Origin: a virus
Strand: one strand, 5' to 3'
DNA: 31,244 nt
IMG/VR virus record: IMGVR_UViG_3300042566_000222
Coordinates: 1-31,244 of that record
Below are positions 13,616 to 21,874 of the stretch, piece by piece (within the stretch, counting starts at the first letter, position 1; each line of letters begins with the position of its first letter). Under the pieces are notes generated by a model that was not told the DNA's origin, made no database searches, and was given only the letters and a program-made list of their open reading frames with translations. The translations under genes and the position numbers were made by a program.

Positions 13616-14944
13616 CTACCTGCCAATCGCCTGCAGTACCTTGTTTGGATCGTATCCGCCAGATGAAGAAATGCCAGCGCCCTTCAATATGGATGCGTAG
13701 TATTTTGGGTCTCTAGCAGCTCTCTCGAGCACAGAGTTAATGCCTTTAACAATAGCGTCTGGATTACCACGCACTGTACTAGATGCCCTTGATTCCACGT
13801 TGTCGTATGCGCGTGTGGTGTTCGATTGAACAAACTCACGACCAACTTTTTGCATGCGCGGAAATATGATGCTGCCAATCGTGTTGCTGTCGTTGTTTTG
13901 CAGAAGCGTTACTTCCCTCTGCAACTCAGCCATGTAAGCCTGCGGGTCTTTTACTTTAATTGTGCGGTCTTTAAGACCTTTGATAGCTGACTCACGGCGG
14001 CTAATTTCAAAGCTCACCATATCTTTATATATGTCGGGTTCTGAGGAACGAAATGCGCTGACCAAAGATGAACGTGCCTGTGGATCATTTGTGATCTTTT
14101 GCATTGTGTTGGCAAAGACTGCGGTCTTATCAAACAGACGTGCTGCATCCATGTTGCCGACACGCCTTTCAAGCTTGCCAGTCTTTGGATTAACCCCGAC
14201 AAAGTCCATATCCAGCTTGCCCTTGATCTTTGACGGGCGAATGTCCGCGATAGACACTGACCCGCGACGAAATCCAAGGCCGTCTGCAGTCTTTCCAAGA
14301 TCGATGGCCGCTACGTTAAGTACGGCACGCTTCTGCTTTGGATCTCTTAACCATGCCCCAGTTGGATCTTGCATTGCAGCAAGAAGCGCAGGAGCTCCAG
14401 CGGCAGCTCCAGCCATGCGAAGCACTGCAGATCCTGTCTTTGGATTGTTGGCAATGGCGTTGAAGTCACTGGTCTGTACAGCACTCACCAGCATGCGAAA
14501 AGCATTACGGCTATCGCGATCTTCTTGTTCAGCCCTAGCCTGCTGGCGAGCAAGGTTTATGCGCTCACGATCTAAACCAACCTGCGCCCATCCCCTAGCA
14601 GAAGTATCCTTGCTCGACCGAATGTTTTCCGCCTGTATCTTTGGATACCATTCGTTCTGCTGCTTCTGGCCTTCGTTGTTGAGCTTGAACCCCTCTAACT
14701 GAGTCTCCTCAATCTCTTCCTTTTTTGGCCGTCGACCAATTTGGTATTTGTTTTCTTCAAGAAGAATTTCTTGATTTTGGACAGCACGCGTCTCAGCGCC
14801 TTGAGCTCGCGCCTCTGCACTTAAAGCTAGCTTGCGGTTGAATGTAGTCTCCTCATCCAGACGCGCTTCATCGCGATAGGACTTCATGATCCCAAGGCCT
14901 TGACCAAGGGCGTTAGAGAATGACTGTGCTGGATCTGCTGCCAT
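13616..14944 (-). CDS. Probable internal virion/ejection protein (442 aa)
   Basis: No named family is recognised. The protein is largely helical, with long Glu/Arg/Gln-rich stretches (residues about 25-140, strong coiled-coil character). An Ala-rich segment (VLRMAGAAAGAPALLAAM, about 170-190) follows, then a mixed C-terminal part ending GYDPNKVLQAIGR. It lies directly upstream of the giant gene (35-nt gap) and downstream of Ala/Gly-rich and paralogous helical genes. Podophages place their ejection (inner core) proteins in this position, so a role in DNA ejection is inferred from context. Confidence 0.6.
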   Translation of the reverse strand: MAADPAQSFSNALGQGLGIMKSYRDEARLDEETTFNRKLALSAEARAQGAETRAVQNQEILLEENKYQIGRRPKKEEIEETQLEGFKLNNEGQKQQNEWYPKIQAENIRSSKDTSARGWAQVGLDRERINLARQQARAEQEDRDSRNAFRMLVSAVQTSDFNAIANNPKTGSAVLRMAGAAAGAPALLAAMQDPTGAWLRDPKQKRAVLNVAAIDLGKTADGLGFRRGSVSIADIRPSKIKGKLDMDFVGVNPKTGKLERRVGNMDAARLFDKTAVFANTMQKITNDPQARSSLVSAFRSSEPDIYKDMVSFEISRRESAIKGLKDRTIKVKDPQAYMAELQREVTLLQNNDSNTIGSIIFPRMQKVGREFVQSNTTRAYDNVESRASSTVRGNPDAIVKGINSVLERAARDPKYYASILKGAGISSSGGYDPNKVLQAIGR

Positions 14945-14955
14945 AACTAAAAGCC

Positions 14956-15525
14956 TTAAAAGATATCGAACATGGAGTCGAGAAGAAGTGCAGCGCCTGC
15001 ACCAATTAGTAGAGGCGTTGCGATTGCGCCGATAGTAGCCATAGCGCCGGTCGCTGCTGTTCCACCTGCCGCTGCTCCACCTGCCGCTGCGGTAGTTGCA
15101 GCCGTAGTACCCGCCGCCGTTGTTCCTGCCGCACCCAGTGTCGTCATCCCTGCCGTTGTTCCCGCTCCGGCTCCCAACGCAGTGCTTGTGCCAACTGCTC
15201 CGCCTGTAGAGACGAGCGCTCCAGATGGTAATGCTGCTGGTATCGCTGTTGTTACAGCAGCCGGTGCAGCGGCAGCAGCAGGGGCGGCGACGGTTGCTGC
15301 CGTAGTACCTGCCTTTGCTGCAGCTTGCGCCGCCATGTAGTTGTTCACACCAATGGAACCACCAAGACCGGCACCTGTAGCAACCATGCTTGAGCGCTGT
15401 GCAGAACGAGCCGCATCAAGCTGTTGCTGTGCAGCGTTGCGGTTTGCTTCGAGGCCTGCGCCTTGCTGGAAACCAACAGACGCCTGCCCAAGAGTGTTAC
15501 GGCCTACGCCAATAAGACCAGCCAT
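14956..15525 (-). CDS. Ala/Gly/Thr-rich membrane-active virion protein (189 aa)
   Basis: Residues 1-50 are a normal helical segment (GFQQGAGLEANRNAAQQQLD). Residues about 50-165 are almost only Ala, Gly, Thr and Val, and the end is a hydrophobic helix (MATIGAIATPLLIGAGAALLL). Such sequences are typical of small podophage ejection proteins that enter membranes. Its start overlaps the upstream stop by 1 nt (TAATG), implying coupled translation with the neighbouring virion genes. Low complexity prevents family assignment. Confidence 0.6.
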   Translation of the reverse strand: MAGLIGVGRNTLGQASVGFQQGAGLEANRNAAQQQLDAARSAQRSSMVATGAGLGGSIGVNNYMAAQAAAKAGTTAATVAAPAAAAAPAAVTTAIPAALPSGALVSTGGAVGTSTALGAGAGTTAGMTTLGAAGTTAAGTTAATTAAAGGAAAGGTAATGAMATIGAIATPLLIGAGAALLLDSMFDIF

Positions 15526-16253
15526 TATTGACCTCCTGCTGCGGTTTGCCCTGAACCAGACATGAGTGAAAGAGCACGCTCTTCATCTGCCATACGGGCT
15601 TGGTTCATTGCGGCCACTCGACCGCCAGTAATATCGTTCGAGTTTGCGATAGATGGTCCGCTGTATTGAAGTCCGTATCGACCCATTGAGCGTTGCTGCT
15701 GGCCCTGCATGTTTGCGCCTGCATTGATCACCGATTGGTTTGCTCTAGCAACATCGAGACCAAGATCTCTGGTGTTGCGACCATCAATTTGGCCGACAAG
15801 ATAGTCTTCTACGGGAGCAAATCGGTTCAGGTAATCCTGATACTGAGCTCGCGTAACGGCAGCGCTTAGGTTTGAAGCACCCTCTTTCTTGTCCATTAAA
15901 TAGTTGGATGGATCGATGTTCCCGTATGCGCTGCTTGTTGGATTGTAATTTATGTTACCTCCATACAAGCCACTACCTGCACCGGTAGTGATTGTGTTTG
16001 GATTAGCCGCAGTAAAATTAGTGATTGGATAAGTAAACTCTGTTCCCAAGCCAAGCGGTAGCCTGCGCTGGGTGAACCCATTATTTGATGGTTGAGTGGC
16101 GGGTGCGGTGCTCATCTCAACTGGAACAGTATTCGACGCTGCCGCAGTAGTGCTTGCTTGCATTGGAGAAAACGACTCATACGTTTGCCGCATAGCTGGT
16201 GTGATGTCTGCATCACCGCCCATTACAAATGCAAGGTTGTCAAAAAAGCTCAT
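15525..16253 (-). CDS. Virion-associated protein, paralogue of its upstream neighbour (242 aa)
   Basis: Residues about 1-110 are Thr/Asn/Ser-rich and probably unstructured. From about 130, YQDYLNRFAPVEDYLVGQ and the following helix, then GRYGLQYSGPS and a helical tail, align with the upstream protein at 16257-16874 (RYREVFAPLEDQYIQQ..., QQGVDPSSGAF...). The pair therefore shares one helical module (F-A-P-V/L-E-D and a G-x-x-P/Y-S-G turn). The likely role is an internal or ejection protein, from its place in the block. It overlaps the next gene by 1 nt. Confidence 0.6.
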   Translation of the reverse strand: MSFFDNLAFVMGGDADITPAMRQTYESFSPMQASTTAAASNTVPVEMSTAPATQPSNNGFTQRRLPLGLGTEFTYPITNFTAANPNTITTGAGSGLYGGNINYNPTSSAYGNIDPSNYLMDKKEGASNLSAAVTRAQYQDYLNRFAPVEDYLVGQIDGRNTRDLGLDVARANQSVINAGANMQGQQQRSMGRYGLQYSGPSIANSNDITGGRVAAMNQARMADEERALSLMSGSGQTAAGGQ

Positions 16254-16256
16254 CTG

Positions 16257-16874
16257 TTATCCACCCGTTGTATTAGTGGTGCCGCTGAATGTCGGCGAAG
16301 TAGACCGTGGCCTCTGGAGCCTGCTGTCTATAGCAGGCGCAGCAGCGTAGCCAAGGCCAGACGCCACACCAGATCTGATTGCACTACTCCTTTCAAATGC
16401 AGACTCCGCCGCTGCTGTTGCCCTTTCACCAGACTGACGAGCAAGACCAGCCATGCCTTCAATCGCGTCAGCCGACTGTCCTTGTCCAATCGCCATCACG
16501 CCACGCAGGCCTTGATAGAAGCGATCTGTGTTGGCGACCTTTGCACCAGATACACCAAGACCCTGCCCAACTGCTTGAGCACGCCGTAGAGCTGCACTGT
16601 TTTCTTGGAATGCACCAGATGATGGGTCAACGCCCTGCTGGAACATCTGATCGGTAAGTTTGTCCTGACCTGTCTGGAACTCTTTCTGGAACTGCGCAGC
16701 AGCAATGCCGCCAGCGGTCTCATAGTTTGACTGATTGCGAACATCAAAGACCTGTTGAATATACTGGTCCTCGAGCGGAGCAAAGACTTCCCTATACCGA
16801 TTGAACCGCTGTGCAGCGATTTCAGCGAGAGCTCTTTCTTGCTCTGTCTCGTCTACTTTGGAACCTTTACCCAT
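16257..16874 (-). CDS. Virion-associated helical protein (205 aa), paralogue of 15525-16253
   Basis: The protein is helical throughout: EQERALAEIAAQRFNRYREV, FAPLEDQYIQQVFDV, then QQGVDPSSGAFQENSAAL and a Gly/Ala-rich helical repeat-like region (GQGQSADAIEGMAGLARQSG). The tail is Ser/Thr/Gly-rich. It shares a module with its downstream neighbour. It starts inside the stop of the GNAT-like gene (TAATG), so the two are probably translated together. Proteins of this type are common in podophage late operons near ejection proteins, but the exact function is not assigned. Confidence 0.6.
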   Translation of the reverse strand: MGKGSKVDETEQERALAEIAAQRFNRYREVFAPLEDQYIQQVFDVRNQSNYETAGGIAAAQFQKEFQTGQDKLTDQMFQQGVDPSSGAFQENSAALRRAQAVGQGLGVSGAKVANTDRFYQGLRGVMAIGQGQSADAIEGMAGLARQSGERATAAAESAFERSSAIRSGVASGLGYAAAPAIDSRLQRPRSTSPTFSGTTNTTGG

Positions 16875-17272
16875 TACAGTTTCTTCCTATACGTCGTGCA
16901 GACATTTTGGTAACCATGTTTTTCGGCTACTCTCTTGAATCCCGCACGCGGGGAAGAGAACTCGATATAACCTGATTCCGCAGCTTTTGCTAGCTCTTCT
17001 AGCTCTTGCTGGTGCAGGTCTATCGCATTGCCCGTTTTACTGTACGCAACGTCAACAACAAGTACGGTACGGTCCAGATACGGGTGTTTGTATTGGCTCA
17101 ATACAACAAAACTCTCACTATCAAAAGAATGCATAAACAAAAATGCCTTCCCTGCCAAGAGCGCGTTATAGATATCTTCCGGCGTCCACTCAGCGTCCGT
17201 CTTTTCAGCCACCTCAAGTAGCGCAGAAAGAACGAATTCGCGGCATTCGCGGACATCAATGCTGCTCATCAT
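16874..17272 (-). CDS. GNAT-like phage virion protein (132 aa)
   Basis: The fold pattern is that of small GNAT-like phage proteins such as the T7 gp13 group. A helix (REFVLSALLEVAEK) and strands (KAFLFMHSF, SFVVLSQYK, RTVLVVDVAY) come first. A long helix (LHQQELEELAKAAESG) and a terminal strand-turn-strand (YIEFSSPRAGFKRVAEKHGY) with FKRVAEKHGY as the usual terminal GNAT motif complete it. The acetyl-CoA loop (Q/R-x-x-G-x-G/A) is not clear, so it may be structural rather than catalytic. It leads the block of presumed ejection genes. Its start overlaps the upstream stop within CTATGATG. Confidence 0.6.
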   Translation of the reverse strand: MMSSIDVRECREFVLSALLEVAEKTDAEWTPEDIYNALLAGKAFLFMHSFDSESFVVLSQYKHPYLDRTVLVVDVAYSKTGNAIDLHQQELEELAKAAESGYIEFSSPRAGFKRVAEKHGYQNVCTTYRKKL

Positions 17273-17970
17273 AGGTAAGTCACATCCACAATTAATGCTT
17301 GGCCGTTATTATCGATGGCGGCGTTGTTATCTCGAGACGCAAGTGACCGTTGATCAACTGTCAACGTCACAGATCCGGTGTTGTTCTTTACGTATACCGA
17401 TGACGTGGGTATTTCGTACAGGGCTTCGCCACGGTTATTGACGCCCAAAAACACAGACGCATCTTCCCATCCAAGTTGAGCAGATGGGATGACTGCGTAG
17501 TTTCTGCTCGCGCTTAACCCTATGGTTCCTCCGCCATATCCACGGGTGATATTGATCAGCTCTCTAATTGCCATTGGTTTTGTGCTGAGGCTGAAGGCAA
17601 TTGCACCGGTTGGCGTGTAGATATCGAAGCCAGCGCCGTTGCTTTGACCCTGAACAGCAGGCTCAAACCGATACCAGTTAATAACCGTGCCAATAGGGCC
17701 AAGCACCCACAGTCGGTAGTTGCGAGTAGATCCGCCTACCGGCAACCATTGGCGGCGCACATGCACACCGGCTGTGTCACAGCGGAATGCGTAGAGAGAA
17801 TAAGCATCGACGGTAAACGATGCCACCACGGTGCTGCCGTATATAACTCCTTGGGCGATTATGTTGCTACTCGTTGTAACAGTCCCAGAGCTGGTGCAGT
17901 TGTAGTGAATTCCTTCGCCGTCAATTTGTATTGCGCCAGAATTGTTATAGATCGTCATCCCTGCTGGCAT
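17269..17970 (-). CDS. Tail protein, MPxG family (233 aa)
   Basis: The protein is beta-rich with an N-terminus (MPAGMTIYNNSGAIQIDGEG) like its upstream neighbour (MPQGLQIWDDQGRLLVDLGD). This pattern recurs in tail-tip or fibre-associated phage proteins. The middle contains GAGFDIYTPTGAIAFSLSTKPM, a Gly-rich ITRGYGGGTIGL, and a beta-strand C-terminus. No enzymatic motif is seen. Position after the gpJ-like fibre suggests a distal tail component. Confidence 0.6.
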   Translation of the reverse strand: MPAGMTIYNNSGAIQIDGEGIHYNCTSSGTVTTSSNIIAQGVIYGSTVVASFTVDAYSLYAFRCDTAGVHVRRQWLPVGGSTRNYRLWVLGPIGTVINWYRFEPAVQGQSNGAGFDIYTPTGAIAFSLSTKPMAIRELINITRGYGGGTIGLSASRNYAVIPSAQLGWEDASVFLGVNNRGEALYEIPTSSVYVKNNTGSVTLTVDQRSLASRDNNAAIDNNGQALIVDVTYL

Positions 17971-18251
17971 CAGCGCACTCCGTAGATAAGTGTTCCGGAT
18001 ACAGGAACTGATGACCAGCTCATGGTCGATCCACTAAATGTCACAGATGGCATTGTAGTAGGGCCAGTAACAGCCTCCTCTGTCGACGGCACCCACACAA
18101 AAAAAGGTGTTCCGCTTTGCAGTAGGCTGTTTGTTGTAGAGCCAGCGGTATTTATAGTAACGGCTGCAGATCCAGCCAAGCGTCCTAGCCAGTCTCCAAG
18201 ATCCACCAGCAAGCGTCCCTGATCATCCCAAATCTGCAGACCTTGCGGCAT
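17970..18251 (-). CDS. Small tail protein, MPxG family (93 aa)
   Basis: It begins MPQGLQIWDDQGRLLVDLGDW, the signature shared with the following 233-residue protein, and continues as Ser/Thr-rich beta strands. It overlaps the gpJ-like gene stop by 1 nt (TAATG) and the next gene by 1 nt. It is likely a small tail-tip protein that associates with the fibre, judged from order and N-terminus. It may be a shortened duplicate of its neighbour. Confidence 0.6.
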   Translation of the reverse strand: MPQGLQIWDDQGRLLVDLGDWLGRLAGSAAVTINTAGSTTNSLLQSGTPFFVWVPSTEEAVTGPTTMPSVTFSGSTMSWSSVPVSGTLIYGVR

Positions 18252-19732
18252 TACCAGACACCCATTCGCACACGCATCGTGCCAGCAGAGTCATAGACCC
18301 TGATCTGGTTACTCTCAATCTCCAGCCTTGCACCGGTTGTTGCGGTACGAAGCAGGCCTATGTTCGCTGTGATGGCGGACAGACTGTTTGCTACAATCTT
18401 GTCTGCGTTAAGGCTAACGATCTTTGCAGACTCAATTGTGGCATCGCCGATCTTGGCATTCGTGATCGAGCCGTTTTGAATCGTTGCAGAGTCTATGTAG
18501 ACGCCAGCAGGAACACTGACGCCATTCACTATTGTCGTTGTTGTTGTAACGATGAACGGCGTCTTTGGTGGAATGCTTGGTCCACTTGGGCTGGAGATAG
18601 AAAAGCGATCTGCGCGGACAATGAAACTTGAAAATGGCGTTGCATTGTTTGCCGTCGATGCAAGACCAAAACCTGAGACGTATCCGTTGGTGTCTATCTT
18701 TACTGTGTACTGAGCATTGAGTCCGTTAGTCGTTGAAGTCAGCGTCTGAATTGAAGTTGTGTTACCACTGACCGTTGAGGTAAGTTGGCTGATTGACGTC
18801 GCTTGATTAGCGGTCGTCGTATTTAAGTTGGTAATGCTAGTTTCAGCAGAACCAACGCGTGTGTTTAATGAACTGAGTGACGTTGCCTGATTAGCGGTTG
18901 TCGTATTTAAGTTGATAATGCTGCTTTCAGCAGAACCAACACGCGTATTCAATGAACTTATCGTTATTGCCTGAGCAGATGTTGTTGACTGAAGGTTCGT
19001 AATGTTGCTTTCAGCGATTCCAGTACGCGTGCCAAGCGCAGTGATCTGCGTAGCCTGCGATGAGTTCACATCCTGAACACTTATAATGGCAGAGCCATTT
19101 GCGGTTATCTGTGACTGCAAGTCTGTCTGCACTGCGTTAAGTCGTGCGTTTACGCTTCCTGTTAGCGTGCTCGCCCCATCAATCAGATTAATGCGAGTGC
19201 CAAGCGTTGAATAAAGCTGCGACTCCGTAATGGAATTAGTCAGCGCGTCCAGAATGAACTGCGTATTTGGCAGCGTTACTCCCATCACTCCAGCAGATTG
19301 GCTTGTGGCAGACTCGATTCCGTTGTCGTTTACGTTCGAAACCCAGTAGTAGTACGTCTTATTAGATCCAACTAAGTCCGCATAAATGCGACCCTCGATG
19401 TTTGCCAACACCTCTGCATCAGCAAAGACGCTTGTGTTTGAGCGATAGATGCGAGTGTTGCTGTGACCTACGTAGTCTACGTAGTCCCATGAAATTACGA
19501 TGTTTTCAAACGCGCCATCAGCCTGCAGGTTGGTTGGTATTGTAGGGGCTTGCACTTGGCCTGTAGTAGTACTGGTTCCGACATTGATTCCATTGCGATC
19601 AAAGAAGCCAGCGCTGCGCATGTCTGCAACGGTGACAGCATTATCCTCAACGCTCTCAACCCTCTGGCGGACAGCCTCAAGAAAACGCCTAGTCTCCGGA
19701 TCTCCTTTAATGGGAGTCTTAGGTAAACTCAC
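18251..19732 (-). CDS. gpJ/DUF1983-like tail fibre protein with FN3 domain and coiled-coil repeats (493 aa)
   Basis: A short N-terminal helix leads into a fibronectin type III-like domain (residues about 62-150, with NIVISWDYVDYVG and KTYYYWVSNVNDNGIES). A long heptad-repeat region (about 170-330) is built of near-identical 28-residue units (SLNTRVGSAES... NLNTTTANQAT). A DUF1983-like segment (AQYTVKIDTNGYVSGFGL, about 340) and a GSITNAKIGDATIESAKI beta-helix-like end follow. The C-terminal part of lambda-type J proteins has this order. The expected role is a trimeric receptor-binding fibre. It overlaps its neighbours by 4 nt upstream and 1 nt downstream. Confidence 0.8.
   Translation of the reverse strand: MSLPKTPIKGDPETRRFLEAVRQRVESVEDNAVTVADMRSAGFFDRNGINVGTSTTTGQVQAPTIPTNLQADGAFENIVISWDYVDYVGHSNTRIYRSNTSVFADAEVLANIEGRIYADLVGSNKTYYYWVSNVNDNGIESATSQSAGVMGVTLPNTQFILDALTNSITESQLYSTLGTRINLIDGASTLTGSVNARLNAVQTDLQSQITANGSAIISVQDVNSSQATQITALGTRTGIAESNITNLQSTTSAQAITISSLNTRVGSAESSIINLNTTTANQATSLSSLNTRVGSAETSITNLNTTTANQATSISQLTSTVSGNTTSIQTLTSTTNGLNAQYTVKIDTNGYVSGFGLASTANNATPFSSFIVRADRFSISSPSGPSIPPKTPFIVTTTTTIVNGVSVPAGVYIDSATIQNGSITNAKIGDATIESAKIVSLNADKIVANSLSAITANIGLLRTATTGARLEIESNQIRVYDSAGTMRVRMGVW
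18794..18961 (-). repeat. 84-bp tandem direct repeat encoding 28-residue coiled-coil units
   Basis: Two units, 18794-18877 and 18878-18961, are highly similar in DNA, and a more diverged unit follows to about 19045. Each unit encodes 28 residues (four heptads), so gain or loss of units keeps both the reading frame and the coiled-coil register. Confidence 0.75.
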
Positions 19733-21408
19733 TGGAATTCCTCCGGCGACTCCGCAATAAGAACTTGGTTCACATCATTGGAACCAGTGATGCGGAACTG
19801 AAATTCTTTTGAAAGGTAGCCAGATGGCAGGCGGAACAACGATCCACTTGTTACGGACTGCGTGTGCTTCAATACACCGTCTGCGTATAAATCAAACGTG
19901 ATGGGATAAGCCTCTGCATCGACAATGGCACATGATGGGTTGATTGGTTTTTCCATCCGCACTTCTTTTGACTGCCATATATATGGCGAAGCAGTACCCC
20001 CATCGAACTTGCGAACGGTACTTACACCTGCAGTTTCGATAACTAGATACAGAGCATCGTCGGCGGGATCGTTATAACCGGCCTTGGCGTAGTAATTGAG
20101 GGTGGAGATCTGCGGGTACTCACCGCGACCGTCAAAGACGTAGCCACCGCTCTGAGCCCCGTTCAGCCAAAAGAAAATGTACCGACCTTCGTAGTGATAG
20201 CCGTGAATGCTCGACGGGTTCAGGGCCTGCCACTGGTCGCGTGTGAAGACACCTTCAGTGATTAGGTTAACGCCGTTCTCTCCCGCCGCCACAAGCCCGT
20301 CAGGAGAGGCGTACAGAGCAACCTCACCCATATCGGCTATAGACCTACCAGACACGCACGCTTGGTTGTTGTCGATCTCTGTAGCCGTCATTGCAGCCGG
20401 TGATGATCCAGTCATCAAAACAGGCTTGCCCGTCGTCATAACCATCAAGCCAATGCTTATGCTGGCAAGACCAACTACTCGAGACTTGGTAGTCAATGAG
20501 TAAGATTTAGGGAACGCGTGCGGAAGGTATGCTTCCGAGAAAAATACGGACCGTCCAGAGAAGCCTGCAAGAATGCCATTTGGCATCGACGTCAGCCCAA
20601 GCATGGGGCCATCGGGGTGGTTACCAGTGTTTTCGTCAGGCGGAGGATTCCAATTGGTTGATGGAATTATTTCTCCCAGATCTTCGTCTAGGATTGCGTC
20701 TGTAGTCGACGTGGCGCTGTACGCCATATCCTTAACGAACTGGAACTCACCATTGATGTTGGTGCGATATATGCGGCGCAGCGCTGGCCTCGAGACGGTG
20801 TTGAAGATGTGAGCTGGAACAGCTCCCGTCATCGTTATCGTTACAGTCTCACCAGTCTTTACATCAATGATCCCAGATGCAGGAGATGGGGCAGACTCTT
20901 CGCCAAGCCCCGACACCCACGTATATACATAGGATCGAGAAAGCGGCGTGACGGTGGTGCTAGTGACCGGCGTTGTAACTACAGCCGTTGGAGCGTCCGT
21001 AGGCGCAGGGACGCCAAGTTTGCGAGTTACTGAAGGCTCGTATGTAGGCGCAACAGATCCAGTAACCTCTGTGCCAATCGCCATTCGGGGGTACTGCTGA
21101 CCAGTCCAGTAAAGACGGTCGTATGGATCTTCCGCAATCGGAGATGAAACAGCGTGGACGTCTGTGGTCCACACAAGCCAGTAGGAATTGTTCTGCCGGT
21201 CACGATGCTTGTAGATCGTGCGAGTGTTGTTTGGAACAACAAAGGCGACGTTGTTGTGGTCAAGTCCAGCAATAGGAGCTCGCCAAGCAGATAGACGGCC
21301 AGAATCAAAGCGTGCGTTCTCAGCAATGGTCGCCGCTGTATCCGGCAAAAGGCGCGAAGAAACTTGGGGTAACACACCACCAAATGTCTGCAGTTTGATA
21401 CTAGCCAT
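19729..21408 (-). CDS. Tail nozzle-like structural protein (559 aa)
   Basis: The N-terminus MASIKLQTFGGVLPQVSSRLLP with AENARFDSGRLSAWRAP is typical of a widespread podophage and marine-phage structural family. A long beta-rich body follows, containing SVFFSEAYLPHAFPKSYSL, the hydrophobic strand pair VVGLASISIGLMVMTTGKPVLM and GYHYEGRYIFFWLNG. These are consistent with a beta-propeller-like nozzle or tail-tube-end protein. No catalytic motif is seen. It precedes the gpJ-like fibre gene and follows the fibre cassette. Its start has an unusual leader (separate entry). Confidence 0.7.
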   Translation of the reverse strand: MASIKLQTFGGVLPQVSSRLLPDTAATIAENARFDSGRLSAWRAPIAGLDHNNVAFVVPNNTRTIYKHRDRQNNSYWLVWTTDVHAVSSPIAEDPYDRLYWTGQQYPRMAIGTEVTGSVAPTYEPSVTRKLGVPAPTDAPTAVVTTPVTSTTVTPLSRSYVYTWVSGLGEESAPSPASGIIDVKTGETVTITMTGAVPAHIFNTVSRPALRRIYRTNINGEFQFVKDMAYSATSTTDAILDEDLGEIIPSTNWNPPPDENTGNHPDGPMLGLTSMPNGILAGFSGRSVFFSEAYLPHAFPKSYSLTTKSRVVGLASISIGLMVMTTGKPVLMTGSSPAAMTATEIDNNQACVSGRSIADMGEVALYASPDGLVAAGENGVNLITEGVFTRDQWQALNPSSIHGYHYEGRYIFFWLNGAQSGGYVFDGRGEYPQISTLNYYAKAGYNDPADDALYLVIETAGVSTVRKFDGGTASPYIWQSKEVRMEKPINPSCAIVDAEAYPITFDLYADGVLKHTQSVTSGSLFRLPSGYLSKEFQFRITGSNDVNQVLIAESPEEFQ

Positions 21409-21440
21409 CTGTAAGCCTATCTGCTTACCTCCTCACCTCC
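21409..21440 (-). promoter_or_regulatory. Translation initiation region with a hairpin between Shine-Dalgarno and start codon
   Basis: On the minus strand, GGAGG (21436-21440) and AGGAGG (21428-21433) lie 19 or more nt upstream of the ATG at 21408, too far for normal initiation. The gap holds GTAAGC-AGATAG-GCTTAC, a perfect 6-bp hairpin (21411-21428). Folding it removes the excess and leaves GGAGG about 9 nt from the ATG. T4 gene 38 is a known example of a hairpin shortening the gap. The hairpin shares one base with the inner AGGAGG. Confidence 0.55.
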
Positions 21441-21508
21441 GTACATGGAGAGGCGTTAAATTAGAATTTATGCTTCATCGCCTATGGGGGGCTAAAAAGC
21501 AAGTTAGA

Positions 21509-21874
21509 TCACTTCTCTACTTCAGTGATATCAGTGACCTGTTCCCATGCTAAGGTGTCTTCATCCCAACGATACATTACTGGGCCTTCTGGCCTTGGCG
21601 TTGGTGCGTCCCACAAACAAGTGTCGTCATTCAGCGTCCATGATGGAAATGGCTGTGGCGGAATGAAGGCATCGCGCTCTGCGTCATAGGCAAAGCCAAT
21701 ACCAGCATAGTTTTTACGCAATGGACGGCCTTCGGGATGCTGACCGCCATAAGTGTTGTATGATGTCTGCACCCATAGTGATGGATCACCAAACAAGCCC
21801 GTGTCGATAACGTCCTGCTCAATAACCAGAACCTCTGTAACAATGCCGTCTTCTACTTTTGCAAAATGGCTCAT
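21509..21874 (-). CDS. Conserved phage tail-region protein (121 aa)
   Basis: The sequence matches a pattern widespread in marine and T4-like phages. MSHFAKVEDGIVTEVLVIEQ and LWVQTSYNTYGG are followed by RKNYAGIGFAYDAERDAFIPPQPFPSWTL, and the end reads MYRWDEDTLAWEQV. Members usually lie next to tail-fibre or neck genes. Their function is not settled; structural or fibre-associated roles are usual guesses. It overlaps the upstream glycine-rich fibre gene by 4 nt (ATGA). Confidence 0.7.
   Translation of the reverse strand: MSHFAKVEDGIVTEVLVIEQDVIDTGLFGDPSLWVQTSYNTYGGQHPEGRPLRKNYAGIGFAYDAERDAFIPPQPFPSWTLNDDTCLWDAPTPRPEGPVMYRWDEDTLAWEQVTDITEVEK

Noticed and set aside
15650-15670. A fifth QYSG motif in the 242-residue protein (GLQYSGPS)
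   Set aside because: It lacks the Arg and aligns with GVDPSSGAF in the paralogous neighbour, so it belongs to that shared turn and is not a junction motif.
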